Assembly (NCBI GenBank): GCA_937983015.1
Contig: CALKAK010000102.1
Location: 1 to 25,859, forward strand
Length of the DNA stretch: 25,859 bases
Source of the DNA: an uncultured Bacillaceae bacterium
GTDB lineage: Bacteria > Bacillota > Bacilli > Bacillales > Caldibacillaceae
Direction: 5' to 3'
In this document: piece by piece, positions 15,702-23,291 of the stretch
Numbering within the stretch: position 1 is the stretch's first letter
How the letters are laid out: the number at the start of each line of letters is the position of its first letter
Notes under the pieces: generated by a model
The model's input: the letters and a program-made list of their open reading frames with translations, nothing else
The model's database searches: none
What the model was told of the DNA's origin: nothing
Position numbers and translations under genes: made by a program

Positions 15702-17668
15702 CCAGTTTTTCCTCCTTCAAAATACTCATCGATTGCCTGTTTTAACATTCGTTCGGCTTCATCTATCGTGACATCTTCAAGTTCTGTGGCCGCATTTGTC
15801 AAATGCCCACCACCATGTAATAATTCCATGATCAGCTGTACGTTAACATGTCCCAGGGAACGGGCGCTGATTCCAACCGTTCCATCACTTTTCCTACCGA
15901 TCACAAAACTAGCCAGTACATTTTCCATCGTTAACAAAGTATCCGCGGTTTGCGCCAGCAAAATTTGCGAAGTCATTTCATCTTCATTAGCTTTGGCTAT
16001 AGCGATCCCGTCTCGATAAAAGTCAACATTCTCGATGATTTTCGATTTTTGAATAAACGTTTTCAAATCCCCTTTTAACAAGTTCTGCACGAGAATCGTA
16101 TCGGCCCCCCGGGAACGGAGGAACGATGCTGCATCGAATGTTCGTGATCCTGTACGTAAGGTAAAGCTTTTCGTGTCTACGATAATTCCGGCAAGGAGCG
16201 CGGTCGCCTCAATCATATCGATTTTTTCAATCGGCTGGTATTCCAAGAGTTCAGTTACCAGCTCGGATGTCGAAGATGCATAAGGTTCCATATAAACGAG
16301 TAAAGGGTTTTGTACGAACTCTTCGCTACGGCGGTGATGGTCGATCACGACAATGCGATCGATTTTTTCCACCAATCTTTCTTCGATACAGAAGGAAGGT
16401 TTATGGGTGTCGACGATCACGAGTAATGCGTTACGCAAATCCAGGTCCAGAGCTTGTTCGGCCGAAATAAAGTGGCGGTAAATTTCTGGTTTCTGTTTTA
16501 CATACTCCAGTAATCTTTCAACACTGCGATCCAGTTCATCTTCGTTCAAAACGACAAACGCATTCGGCTGGTGAATTTTAGCGATTTTTAGCAATCCTAT
16601 GGAGGAACCGACAGCATCCATATCCGGATAGCGGTGACCCATGATTAAAACGAGGCGGCTTTCTTCCATCAGCTCGCCGAGAGCATGCGAGATCACCCGG
16701 GCACGTACCCGTGTTCTTTTTTCCACGGGGTTCGTCTTGCCTCCGTAAAAACGCACTTTTCCTTCAGGAAGTTTGATCGCAACCTGATCGCCACCCCGGC
16801 CTAACGCTAGGTCGAGACTCGATTGGGCTAAATCGCCTAATTCCGGCAAGTTCTCGGCGGCAATACCGACACCGATACTTAATGTTAAGGGGATATCTTG
16901 TTCGGCCATCGCCTCCCGGACCGTATCCAGGATCGAAAACTTATCATCTTCTAATTCATGTAAAATTTTTTCGTTCAAAAATGCGATAAAACGTTCAGAA
17001 TTGATCCGTTTAATAAAAACGCCGAATTGTTTCGCCCAATCATTCAATATGGAGGTCACCTGGCTATTTAAACTTCCCCTTGCCTCATCGTCCATTCCTT
17101 GGGTGACTTCATCGTAATTATCCAAATAGATGATCGCTAAAACCGGTTTTTCGGCCTGATATTTTTCCTTCAGCCGTGCAAAATCCGTAATATCGAAGAA
17201 AAAAACGAGTTGATCTTCCTTTTGATAATAAATCCGAAACTGTTTATCAAAAAGAGCGATCGTCCCACTCTGTTTTTCCTGTTTAATGATCGGAATGAGC
17301 TCATCAACCAGATCATATAAAGATTTTCCAGATAGATCTTCTTCCTGAAATAACCGTTCTAAATATGGATTGGCCCATTGGATAAATAAATCCTCATCGA
17401 TGAACATCACTCCGAAAGGGAGATTCATGACGATTTTTTCCCCGGTACTTTTGACACGGTATGATAGCGTTGATATATCTTCCTTCAATTTCTCCGTGAA
17501 TTTCCTTTCCCCCGCGATAAATAGCACAAGGAATAATACCTCGATCAATACACCGGTCATACCGAGCCATTTGTTGTAAAAAGACATCAGGATAAAAAGG
17601 AGAAAAAAAGCAAAAGCAAACGTAAAAATTAAGATCCGTAGTTCCTTTTTCTTTTCACTACTGGGCAT
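15698..17668 (-). CDS. gdpP: GdpP, cyclic-di-AMP phosphodiesterase
   Basis: Membrane enzyme hydrolysing c-di-AMP to pApA, thereby influencing potassium and cell-wall homeostasis. The 656 residues comprise two membrane helices (about 10–29 and 37–53), a PAS-like domain (about 75–165), a degenerate GGDEF domain (about 172–305) lacking the GGDEF signature, and DHH/DHHA1 phosphodiesterase domains (about 335–650). Metal ligands are visible: H345, D349 and D351 in GHRYPDMD, D420 in VDTH, D443-H444-H445, and D498 in IVDTKSF; GGGH is at 619–622. GGAG lies 9 nt before the ATG. It forms a two-gene unit with rplI behind a good promoter. Confidence 0.97.
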   Translation of the reverse strand: MPSSEKKKELRILIFTFAFAFFLLFILMSFYNKWLGMTGVLIEVLFLVLFIAGERKFTEKLKEDISTLSYRVKSTGEKIVMNLPFGVMFIDEDLFIQWANPYLERLFQEEDLSGKSLYDLVDELIPIIKQEKQSGTIALFDKQFRIYYQKEDQLVFFFDITDFARLKEKYQAEKPVLAIIYLDNYDEVTQGMDDEARGSLNSQVTSILNDWAKQFGVFIKRINSERFIAFLNEKILHELEDDKFSILDTVREAMAEQDIPLTLSIGVGIAAENLPELGDLAQSSLDLALGRGGDQVAIKLPEGKVRFYGGKTNPVEKRTRVRARVISHALGELMEESRLVLIMGHRYPDMDAVGSSIGLLKIAKIHQPNAFVVLNEDELDRSVERLLEYVKQKPEIYRHFISAEQALDLDLRNALLVIVDTHKPSFCIEERLVEKIDRIVVIDHHRRSEEFVQNPLLVYMEPYASSTSELVTELLEYQPIEKIDMIEATALLAGIIVDTKSFTLRTGSRTFDAASFLRSRGADTILVQNLLKGDLKTFIQKSKIIENVDFYRDGIAIAKANEDEMTSQILLAQTADTLLTMENVLASFVIGRKSDGTVGISARSLGHVNVQLIMELLHGGGHLTNAATELEDVTIDEAERMLKQAIDEYFEGGKTG

Positions 17669-17727
17669 ATGTCTCAGCTCCTACATCAAACCCCAAAGGG
17701 GCAGTTTGTTCGCCTTTTCTGTCCCGA

Positions 17728-17756
17728 ATTATAAGTATACCATGAAATGGATTCAA
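17728..17756 (-). promoter_or_regulatory. Sigma-A promoter of gdpP–rplI
   Basis: On the minus strand TTGAAT (17751–17756), exactly 17 nt, TATAAT (17728–17733), with the gdpP ATG 60 nt beyond. The -10 is perfect and the -35 matches at four positions. Confidence 0.65.
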
Positions 17757-17811
17757 TCCTGGAAAAAATGTTTGGTCTATCGTTAAAGGTGACTATTCCC
17801 CTTCCTACCGA

Positions 17812-18744
17812 TCATGTTTCCAGCCTCTTCCGCAAATCAAAACCGAGGTCAATGATCCCGAGCAACTGAACGATCTGCAGTAATAAAGGATTGAGCACCG
17901 TGATCACCGTAACGACGATCGGTATCGTATTGGATAGATTTTTCCTATGAGCGAAAAAAAACATGAAGGAAATGCCTTGAATGGAAAAGATGATTTGGAA
18001 AAGCGAAAGGAAATTAAGAATCACCGTCGATAAGAAATCCCCCTGCTGTAACGGGACGATAAAAGACAAAATCGATACGATCAAAAAATACCAGATCAAG
18101 CTTCTCGGGAATGATAATTCACGAAAAGGCTGTCCTGCAGGAACCGAGATGCCGAGTCGTTTCATGACGGGAACAGAAATCATCATGGCCAACCAAACTT
18201 GAATGGCACTGATGAGCACTAGAATGGTCGGGATCAAGGCCAAGCCGATGGAGATCATCTGGAAAAGCATATCTTGGGCTTCCGGTGGGATTTCCTGCCC
18301 TAATGCTTCGAAAATGGCAAGGGACTCTCTGGCCATCTCCCTTAACGTTGTCGCGATTTCATTGATAAAATTGATATCGAATAATATTAGGGAAAGGGCC
18401 AAAAGCAATAAAGTTACCAAAATATACGCAAGTGTCCCGAAAAGAAAGGTCAGCCTACGGTCTTTAGCATAATATAGACATACCCCCAGGACACTTCCTG
18501 TGATCCCATATAATAAAGTGACAAAAAGGGATGGAATATTACCAACGATGAAACCAATTACAAGTGATGCAATAAAAAAAATCGAGCCGTCTTTCCAGTT
18601 ATATTTCCCGACATAATAAATGAATGGTAACGGTAAAGCGAGGGAAAATAATGTACCGATCACCGGAAGATATAAAAAAATGAGGAGCAAAATCGCGTAA
18701 ATGGCCAGTAAAACTGCTCCTTCTGTCAATTTTTTCGCAGACAC
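17812..18744 (-). CDS. yybS: YybS, DUF2232 membrane protein
   Basis: Polytopic membrane protein of 310 residues with about eight hydrophobic segments, conserved upstream of gdpP in Bacillaceae; function unknown. The charged gap between segments carries LREMARESLAIFEALGQEIPPEAQD. It starts with GTG at 18744 preceded by GAGGTG at 5 nt. DUF2232 proteins resemble small-molecule transporters of the S-component type, but that is only a structural suggestion. Stop and next promoter are close, so it may read into gdpP. Confidence 0.88.
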   Translation of the reverse strand: MSAKKLTEGAVLLAIYAILLLIFLYLPVIGTLFSLALPLPFIYYVGKYNWKDGSIFFIASLVIGFIVGNIPSLFVTLLYGITGSVLGVCLYYAKDRRLTFLFGTLAYILVTLLLLALSLILFDINFINEIATTLREMARESLAIFEALGQEIPPEAQDMLFQMISIGLALIPTILVLISAIQVWLAMMISVPVMKRLGISVPAGQPFRELSFPRSLIWYFLIVSILSFIVPLQQGDFLSTVILNFLSLFQIIFSIQGISFMFFFAHRKNLSNTIPIVVTVITVLNPLLLQIVQLLGIIDLGFDLRKRLET

Positions 18745-18800
18745 AGAGACACCTCATTTATATTATGTTTCTCTTATTTCCTAAAAGGATTACTACCCTT

Positions 18801-18829
18801 ATTTTAGCGATTCAAGTTTACTCCTTCAA
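18801..18829 (-). promoter_or_regulatory. Candidate sigma-A promoter of yybS
   Basis: On the minus strand TTGAAG (18824–18829), 17 nt, TAAAAT (18801–18806), about 57 nt before the yybS GTG. Confidence 0.5.
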
Positions 18830-18870
18830 CTATCGATCCGTTTTTAACAATACCCTCTAGAGGTATTTTA

Positions 18871-18908
18871 AAAAATTAAAAAACAGCAAAGAATTACTCT
18901 TTGCCGTT
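18871..18908 (-). terminator. Terminator of the rpsF–ssb–rpsR operon
   Basis: On the minus strand AACGGCAAAGA (18898–18908) pairs over its full length with TCTTTGCTGTT (18882–18892), allowing one G·U, followed by TTTTTAATTTTTT. It begins 15 bp after the rpsR stop. Confidence 0.88.
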
Positions 18909-18922
18909 TTTTATGGTGTGGA

Positions 18923-19162
18923 TTAATTGTCATCTGCCACATAAGGTAACAAAGCCATTTGCCGTGCTCGTTTGATCGCTCTTGTTAACATCCGTTGATG
19001 TTTCGCGCATGTTCCCGTTACCCGGCGCGGAAGAATTTTACCCCGTTCGGAAATGAATTTTTTCAACAAATCAACGTCTTTATAATCGATATAGGTAATA
19101 TTATTCGCAGAAAAATAGCAAACTTTTTTCCGTTTATTCCGACCTCTACGTGCTGCTGCCAC
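18923..19162 (-). CDS. rpsR: 30S ribosomal protein S18
   Basis: Small-subunit protein that pairs with S6 on the platform. The GTG at 19162 with AAAGGAG 8 nt upstream gives 79 residues, the usual length; a GTG at 19171 would add three. Core signatures are HIDYKDVDLL-like YIDYKDVDLLKKF, ERGKILPRRVTG and AIKRARQMALLPYV. Unusually, VCYFS and TGTCAKHQR keep a Cys and a Cys–His pair reminiscent of zinc-binding (C+) S18 forms, but the second cysteine of the first pair is serine. Third gene of the rpsF–ssb–rpsR operon, about 50 bp after ssb. Confidence 0.97.
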   Translation of the reverse strand: MAAARRGRNKRKKVCYFSANNITYIDYKDVDLLKKFISERGKILPRRVTGTCAKHQRMLTRAIKRARQMALLPYVADDN

Positions 19163-19213
19163 GAACGTCACTCCTTTCTCCTAAAAATTCAACCGTTCTT
19201 TATTAACAAGCCT

Positions 19214-19705
19214 TTAAAAAGGCAAATCATCATCAGAAATATCGATTGTTTCACTATCGTCGAAAAAGGGGTCTTCTTGCGGATAGTCTGGAGTTCCTGT
19301 TTGTGTCTGACTACCCGGTCTGAAGGAATCTCCGCCTTGCTGGAATCCAGAGCTTCCGTATTGTTCTTGACGCCGCTCCGTTACACTCCGCGGTTCTAAA
19401 AACTGGACGCTATCACAAACAACTTCTGTTAAAAAAACCCGTCTACCATCCTGGGCTTCGTAACTTCTCGTTTGAATCCGTCCTTCAACACCGGCCAGGC
19501 TTCCTTTACGAAGGTAGTTAGCAACATTTTCTGCCTGTTTCCGCCAGACGACACAATTGATAAAATCCGCTTCCCGTTCTCCTTGACGGTTGGTAAAAGT
19601 CCGGTTAACCGCAAGTGTAAAAGTGGAAACTGGTACGCCATTCGGTGTATAACGGAGCTCCGGATCTTTCGTCAATCTACCGACGAGCACGACACGGTTT
19701 ATCAT
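19214..19705 (-). CDS. ssb: Single-stranded DNA-binding protein SsbA
   Basis: Tetrameric ssDNA-binding protein of replication and repair. The 163-residue product has the OB fold (about 1–106: MINRVVLVGRLTKDPELRYT, DFINCVVWRKQAE, LAGVEGRIQTRSYE), a glutamine/glycine-rich flexible linker and the acidic partner-binding tip ending DDDLPF. The ATG at 19705 follows GGGAG by 9 nt; an in-frame TTG at 19714 would add three residues. It lies between rpsF and rpsR, the standard arrangement. Confidence 0.97.
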   Translation of the reverse strand: MINRVVLVGRLTKDPELRYTPNGVPVSTFTLAVNRTFTNRQGEREADFINCVVWRKQAENVANYLRKGSLAGVEGRIQTRSYEAQDGRRVFLTEVVCDSVQFLEPRSVTERRQEQYGSSGFQQGGDSFRPGSQTQTGTPDYPQEDPFFDDSETIDISDDDLPF

Positions 19706-19732
19706 CAAAAACAACTCCCTTTTAAAGAGAAA

Positions 19733-19748
19733 TGTTTCATGTGAAACA
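19733..19748. promoter_or_regulatory. Degenerate parS site between rpsF and ssb
   Basis: TGTTTCATGTGAAACA matches parS (TGTTTCACGTGAAACA) at 15 of 16 positions; the mismatch breaks the central CACGTG. It sits in the 60-bp gap between rpsF and ssb, about 3.5 kb from the two perfect sites. Confidence 0.65.
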
Positions 19749-19767
19749 TTACCCGCTACAATTAAAA

Positions 19768-20055
19768 TTAATCATCCAAACGAACGACGATATGACGAAT
19801 AACATCATCACTAATCTTAATTAAACGATCAAACTCTTGAATCGCTGCAGGTTCAGCATTCACAGTGATCACGTGGTAAATTCCGTCACGGTAATTGTCG
19901 ATTTCATAAGCGAGACGGCGTTTACCCCATTCTTTGGATTCGATGATTTCCGCACCATTGTCTTTCAAAATATTGTCGAAACGTTCAACTAAAGCGGTTT
20001 TTTCTTCGTCTTCAATATTCGGGCGGATAATGTACAAAATTTCGTATTTTCTCAT
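19768..20055 (-). CDS. rpsF: 30S ribosomal protein S6
   Basis: Platform protein and partner of S18. The ATG at 20055 gives 95 residues (MRKYEILYIIRPN … KISDDVIRHIVVRLDD), as in B. subtilis; a GTG at 20067 would add four. GGAGGTGA lies 8 nt upstream. Signature ESKEWGKRRLAYEI is intact. First gene of rpsF–ssb–rpsR, with a structured leader that probably binds the S6:S18 dimer and shuts off translation. Confidence 0.98.
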   Translation of the reverse strand: MRKYEILYIIRPNIEDEEKTALVERFDNILKDNGAEIIESKEWGKRRLAYEIDNYRDGIYHVITVNAEPAAIQEFDRLIKISDDVIRHIVVRLDD

Positions 20056-20067
20056 GTCTTCTTTCAC

Positions 20068-20111
20068 CTCCTTCTGGACTTTACGGCTCTTTTATAAAAA
20101 AGAGCAAGGAG
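20068..20111 (-). promoter_or_regulatory. S6:S18-type autoregulatory leader of rpsF
   Basis: On the minus strand CTCCTT (20106–20111) can pair with AAGGAG (20068–20073), which contains the Shine–Dalgarno. Within it GCTCTTTT (20098–20105) pairs with AAAAGAGC (20086–20093), and a CCG (20084–20086) lies at the 3' side of that inner stem beside the asymmetric internal loop. This outer stem / CCG loop / inner stem plan is that of the known S6:S18 mRNA motif. Confidence 0.7.
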
Positions 20112-20138
20112 CAATGGATATATTACTCACGATATAAT

Positions 20139-20167
20139 ATAGTAACATAAATCGAATAAAACCGCAA
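20139..20167 (-). promoter_or_regulatory. Candidate promoter of rpsF–ssb–rpsR
   Basis: On the minus strand TTGCGG (20162–20167), 17 nt, TACTAT (20139–20144). This places transcription start a short distance before the S6:S18-type stem. Confidence 0.45.
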
Positions 20168-20204
20168 TGTTTCCAGGTAGTTTTTCTGTTTCTGCAACAT
20201 GCGA

Positions 20205-21305
20205 TTACACATTAAACCGGAAATAGATAATGTCGCCATCCTGGACTTCATAATCTTTACCTTCCAGACGAACTTTTCCAGCTTCCTTCGCCGCGCTCAT
20301 CGAACCATATTCCACTAGATCTGTATAAGAAATCGTTTCCGCGCGAATGAATCCTTTTTCAAAATCGCTATGAATGATCCCCGCACACTCCGGTGCTTTC
20401 ATTCCGCGCTTGAACGTCCAGGCCCGTACTTCTTTTTCTCCCGCCGTGAAAAAGGTGGCCAGTCCAAGTAATGCATAAGATTTACGAATCAATTGATCCA
20501 GACCGGACTCCTCGATCCCCAGCTCCTCCAGAAACACTTCTTTTTCTTCTTCATCGAGTTGAGAGATTTCCTCTTCCAGTTTGGCGCAAATCGTAACAAT
20601 TTCCGCTCCTTCTTTTGCCGCATATTCTTTGACCTGTTGAACGTACGGATTCGCTCCTACATTGCCGATATCATCTTCGCCAACATTCGCCACATAAATG
20701 ACAGGTTTTAATGTGAGCAATTGATACCCTTTAATGATCTTTAATTCCTCTTCGGTGAAGGATACCGAACGAGCGGGTAATTCTTTTTCGAAAGCTTCCT
20801 TGACCTTCAGCAGGACTTCATATTCTGCCAGCGCCGCCTTATCTTTTTGTTTCGCTAATTTTTCAACCCTGGTCAACCGTTTTTCTACCGTTTCAATATC
20901 AGCAAGTATCAATTCCAGGTTGATCGTTTCTATATCCGCGATCGGATCGACCCTACCCGCGACATGGGTTATATTTTCATCAGTAAAACAGCGGACAACA
21001 TGACAGATGGCATCCACCTGGCGAATGTTTGCTAAAAATTTATTTCCCAGCCCTTCTCCCTTACTGGCTCCTTTTACGAGGCCGGCAATATCCGTAAATT
21101 CAAAGGTTGTTGGAATCACTTTTTGTGGTTTAAATATTTCTGCCAGTTTCTTTAAACGTGGATCAGGGACTTCCACTACCCCCACATTCGGATCAATGGT
21201 CGCGAAAGGGTAATTGGCCATTTCCGCCCCTGCTTTTGTAATCGCGTTAAAAAGTGTCGATTTGCCAACGTTTGGTAAACCAACGATTCCCGCAGTCAAG
21301 CTCAT
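20205..21305 (-). CDS. ychF: YchF/Obg-family ribosome-associated ATPase
   Basis: TRAFAC-class P-loop protein (OLA1/YchF) that binds ribosomes and prefers ATP; implicated in stress adaptation. The ATG at 21305 gives 366 residues starting MSLTAGIVG, with AGGAG 8 nt upstream; a GTG at 21314 would add three. Visible are G1 GLPNVGKST (9–17), switch/G3 DIAGLVKGASKGEG, NVGED in place of the usual NKxD, a coiled-coil insertion (about 125–200) and the C-terminal TGS domain (FTAGEKEVRAW … DGDIIYFRFNV). Confidence 0.96.
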   Translation of the reverse strand: MSLTAGIVGLPNVGKSTLFNAITKAGAEMANYPFATIDPNVGVVEVPDPRLKKLAEIFKPQKVIPTTFEFTDIAGLVKGASKGEGLGNKFLANIRQVDAICHVVRCFTDENITHVAGRVDPIADIETINLELILADIETVEKRLTRVEKLAKQKDKAALAEYEVLLKVKEAFEKELPARSVSFTEEELKIIKGYQLLTLKPVIYVANVGEDDIGNVGANPYVQQVKEYAAKEGAEIVTICAKLEEEISQLDEEEKEVFLEELGIEESGLDQLIRKSYALLGLATFFTAGEKEVRAWTFKRGMKAPECAGIIHSDFEKGFIRAETISYTDLVEYGSMSAAKEAGKVRLEGKDYEVQDGDIIYFRFNV

Positions 21306-21359
21306 GTATTTCACTCCTGTAAATAAAATAAAAAAATTGCCGAGAGAAGTTCCTCACCA

Positions 21360-21388
21360 ATTATAGTCATTGTGCTCTCAAAAAACAA
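21360..21388 (-). promoter_or_regulatory. Candidate promoter of ychF
   Basis: On the minus strand TTGTTT (21383–21388), 17 nt, TATAAT (21360–21365), about 55 nt before the ychF ATG and after the DUF951 gene's terminator. Confidence 0.5.
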
Positions 21389-21411
21389 GAATCGTCCTTT
21401 TCTCGTGCGAT

Positions 21412-21438
21412 GAAGAAAAACTGCCTAAACGGCAGTTT
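21412..21438 (-). terminator. Terminator after the DUF951 gene
   Basis: On the minus strand AAACTGCC (21431–21438), loop GTTTA, GGCAGTTT (21418–21425), followed by TTCTTC. It begins immediately after the stop codon. Confidence 0.75.
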
Positions 21439-21439
21439 C

Positions 21440-21640
21440 TCAATCTTCATGGCCTATTACCTTTTTCATTTTTCTCGTAAACTCTCGACGCGGCATCAGG
21501 ACGCTGTGAGAACAACCCAAACATTTAATCCGAATATCCGCACCCATACGGATGATCTTCCAGCGATTATGACCACAAGGATGGGGTTTTTTCATCTCCA
21601 CAATATCGTTCAAATCAAATATCTTTTCAGCCATTCCCAT
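21440..21640 (-). CDS. yyzM: DUF951 small protein (YyzM-like)
   Basis: Conserved Bacillus protein of 66 residues, function unknown. It contains EMKKPHPCG, NRWKIIRMGADIRIKC and LGCSHSVLMPRREF. The cysteines in PHPCG and IKCLGC, with nearby histidines, suggest a possible metal site. Start choice is uncertain: the ATG at 21640 is 5 nt from GGAG and the ATG at 21634 is 11 nt away; family members usually match the shorter form (MAEKIFDLND). It lies between ychF and yyaC, as in other Bacillaceae. Confidence 0.9.
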   Translation of the reverse strand: MGMAEKIFDLNDIVEMKKPHPCGHNRWKIIRMGADIRIKCLGCSHSVLMPRREFTRKMKKVIGHED

Positions 21641-21683
21641 TCACACTCCATCACCATGGGATATTCCTCAGAAGGCCTCTATT

Positions 21684-21692
21684 ATTATACCA
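21684..21692 (-). promoter_or_regulatory. Extended -10 promoter of the DUF951 gene
   Basis: On the minus strand TGGTATAAT is a perfect -10 with an upstream TG (extended -10). No good -35 is present at 16–18 nt. It is 44 nt before the gene's ATG. Confidence 0.5.
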
Positions 21693-21813
21693 TATATTTT
21701 TTCTTCTAATATTAGCGCCCGTATATTTTCGCAAAGTATAACGATCGATGTATATAATTTTCACCTTTTTACTAAACTGGTAATACGAGTTTATATATGA
21801 GACGGTGATGGCC

Positions 21814-22416
21814 ATGTTTAATACTCATTTTCCCGGAAAAAAACAGGATTTCTTCATCGCCCACGATGAAGAATCTGCCAGTCGTAAAATCGCGAATAAA
21901 TTGCTCGAATATTTACCAGCCCAAAGCGAGTGTCCCATCGTTTTTATTTGTGTCGGCACCGACCGATCCACAGGGGATGCCCTCGGCCCGCTTGTTGGCA
22001 GTCATTTACTGAACAAAAATTTACCGGAAAATTTCCACGTCTTCGGCACATTAAAGCAACCGATCCATGCGGTAAACTTGAAACAATCGATCGCACGAAT
22101 AAAGGAAAAATTCCCTGCAGGTTTTTATGTAGCCATCGATGCCTGTCTTGGGCAAAGTAAACACGTTGGTTACATTCAAATAAAAGAAGGACCGCTCAAA
22201 CCGGGGGCCGGGGTGAACAAGAGCTTACCGGAAATCGGTCATATACACATCACAGGAATCGTGAACATCGCTGGTTTCATGGAGTTTTTCGTCTTGCAAA
22301 ACACCCGTCTCCACCTGGTAATCGAACTTTCCCGGGTTATTGCGGAAGGAATTTATCATGCTGGTCTCATCTACCATTACGATCTGCTTTATTCAAAAAG
22401 GGAACGATATTTATAA
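21814..22416 (+). CDS. yyaC: YyaC, DUF1256 spore protein (GPR/HyaD-like protease fold)
   Basis: Sporulation-associated protein related to germination protease and hydrogenase-maturation protease folds; expressed in the forespore in B. subtilis, exact substrate unknown. Conserved segments are IVFICVGTDRSTGDALGPLVG, AIDACLGQ and GAGVNKSLPEIGHIHITGIVN, with acidic residues in GTDRSTGD and IDAC likely important. ATG 21814 (200 residues) follows GGTGAT, part of the 16S-complementary sequence; ATG 21808 and GTG 21805 are alternatives. It is on the opposite strand to its neighbours. I could not pick out a sigma-F promoter. Presence supports a spore former. Confidence 0.92.
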   Translation: MFNTHFPGKKQDFFIAHDEESASRKIANKLLEYLPAQSECPIVFICVGTDRSTGDALGPLVGSHLLNKNLPENFHVFGTLKQPIHAVNLKQSIARIKEKFPAGFYVAIDACLGQSKHVGYIQIKEGPLKPGAGVNKSLPEIGHIHITGIVNIAGFMEFFVLQNTRLHLVIELSRVIAEGIYHAGLIYHYDLLYSKRERYL

Positions 22417-22467
22417 AATGATCGAACCGGGTTTTTGTTTCAAGATCAAGGAAAGAAATGACCGATC

Positions 22468-23172
22468 TTAAACAAGTTGGAAATGCACAAAAAGAGGAGT
22501 GAGCAATAAAACAACAAGCAGTCCTGGTAATAAATTGGCAACTTTGATTTTGGTGATTCCCGCTAAATTCAATCCGATCGCTAAGATCATGATGCCACCG
22601 GTGGCGGTAATTTCATGGATGAAAAGTTCGATCCACTCTGAACTCAAGACACCCGTCAGGAACGAAGCAAAAATAGCAATCGAGCCTTGATACAGGAAAA
22701 CAGGAACAATAGAAAACAACACACCATAACCGAGGGTTGCCGTCAGGATCATCGCCGTAAAACCGTCTAATAATGCTTTGGTGAATAAAATCGAATGATC
22801 ACCGCGCAACCCACTATCAATCGCCCCTACGACAGCCATGGCGCCAACACAGAATATGAGCGAGGCCGTGATAAATCCTTCGGCAATCGTGGACTGACGC
22901 CCGATCTTTTCTTCTAATTTTCGTCCCAAATGGTTGAAACGTTCATCTAGCTTCGTCATTTCACCGATGGCGGCCCCGATCGCGATACTCAAAATAACAA
23001 TTAAAAATTGTTGACTTTGCACCCCCATTTGTACGCCTAAAACGATAACGGTTAAGCCAATTCCTTTCATAAGCAGATCTTTCATCGAATCGGATATCCT
23101 TGAAAAAACCATTCCTATTAATGATCCCATGAAGATACAAAGCGCATTAACGAACGTCCCTGTTAGCACCAT
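22468..23172 (-). CDS. DUF554 membrane protein (YqgA/YdfK-like)
   Basis: Polytopic membrane protein of 234 residues with about six to seven hydrophobic segments and glycine-rich turns (VNALCIFMGSLIGMVFS, GAAIGEMTKLDERF, GAMAVVGAIDSGLRGDHS, GGIMILAIGLNLAGI). DUF554 proteins are widespread and probably transporters, substrate unknown. The ATG at 23172 follows GGAAGAGG at 8 nt and matches the family start MVLTGTFVNA; an upstream in-frame start at 23205 would run back through the preceding terminator. Convergent with yyaC. Confidence 0.9.
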   Translation of the reverse strand: MVLTGTFVNALCIFMGSLIGMVFSRISDSMKDLLMKGIGLTVIVLGVQMGVQSQQFLIVILSIAIGAAIGEMTKLDERFNHLGRKLEEKIGRQSTIAEGFITASLIFCVGAMAVVGAIDSGLRGDHSILFTKALLDGFTAMILTATLGYGVLFSIVPVFLYQGSIAIFASFLTGVLSSEWIELFIHEITATGGIMILAIGLNLAGITKIKVANLLPGLLVVLLLTPLFVHFQLV

Positions 23173-23190
23173 ATCATTTTCCTCTTCCTT

Positions 23191-23221
23191 TTTATAAAAA
23201 AACAAGTCAATTATTGACTTG
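23191..23221 (-). terminator. Terminator of soj–spo0J
   Basis: The 19-bp inverted repeat at 23203–23221 (CAAGTCAA…TTGACTTG) is followed on the minus strand by TTTTTTTATAAAAA. It lies about 70 bp past the spo0J stop and just before the DUF554 ribosome site. Confidence 0.75.
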
Positions 23222-23273
23222 AATGTGTACGGTATTATTCACCATTTTTGTTCTGGAAATTCCGGGTATGAAA

Positions 23274-23289
23274 TGTTTCACGTGAAACA
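23274..23289. promoter_or_regulatory. parS site 2 bp past spo0J
   Basis: TGTTTCACGTGAAACA is a perfect 16-bp palindromic parS (ParB/Spo0J nucleation site). It is 2 bp downstream of the spo0J stop codon. Confidence 0.92.
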
Positions 23290-23291
23290 TT

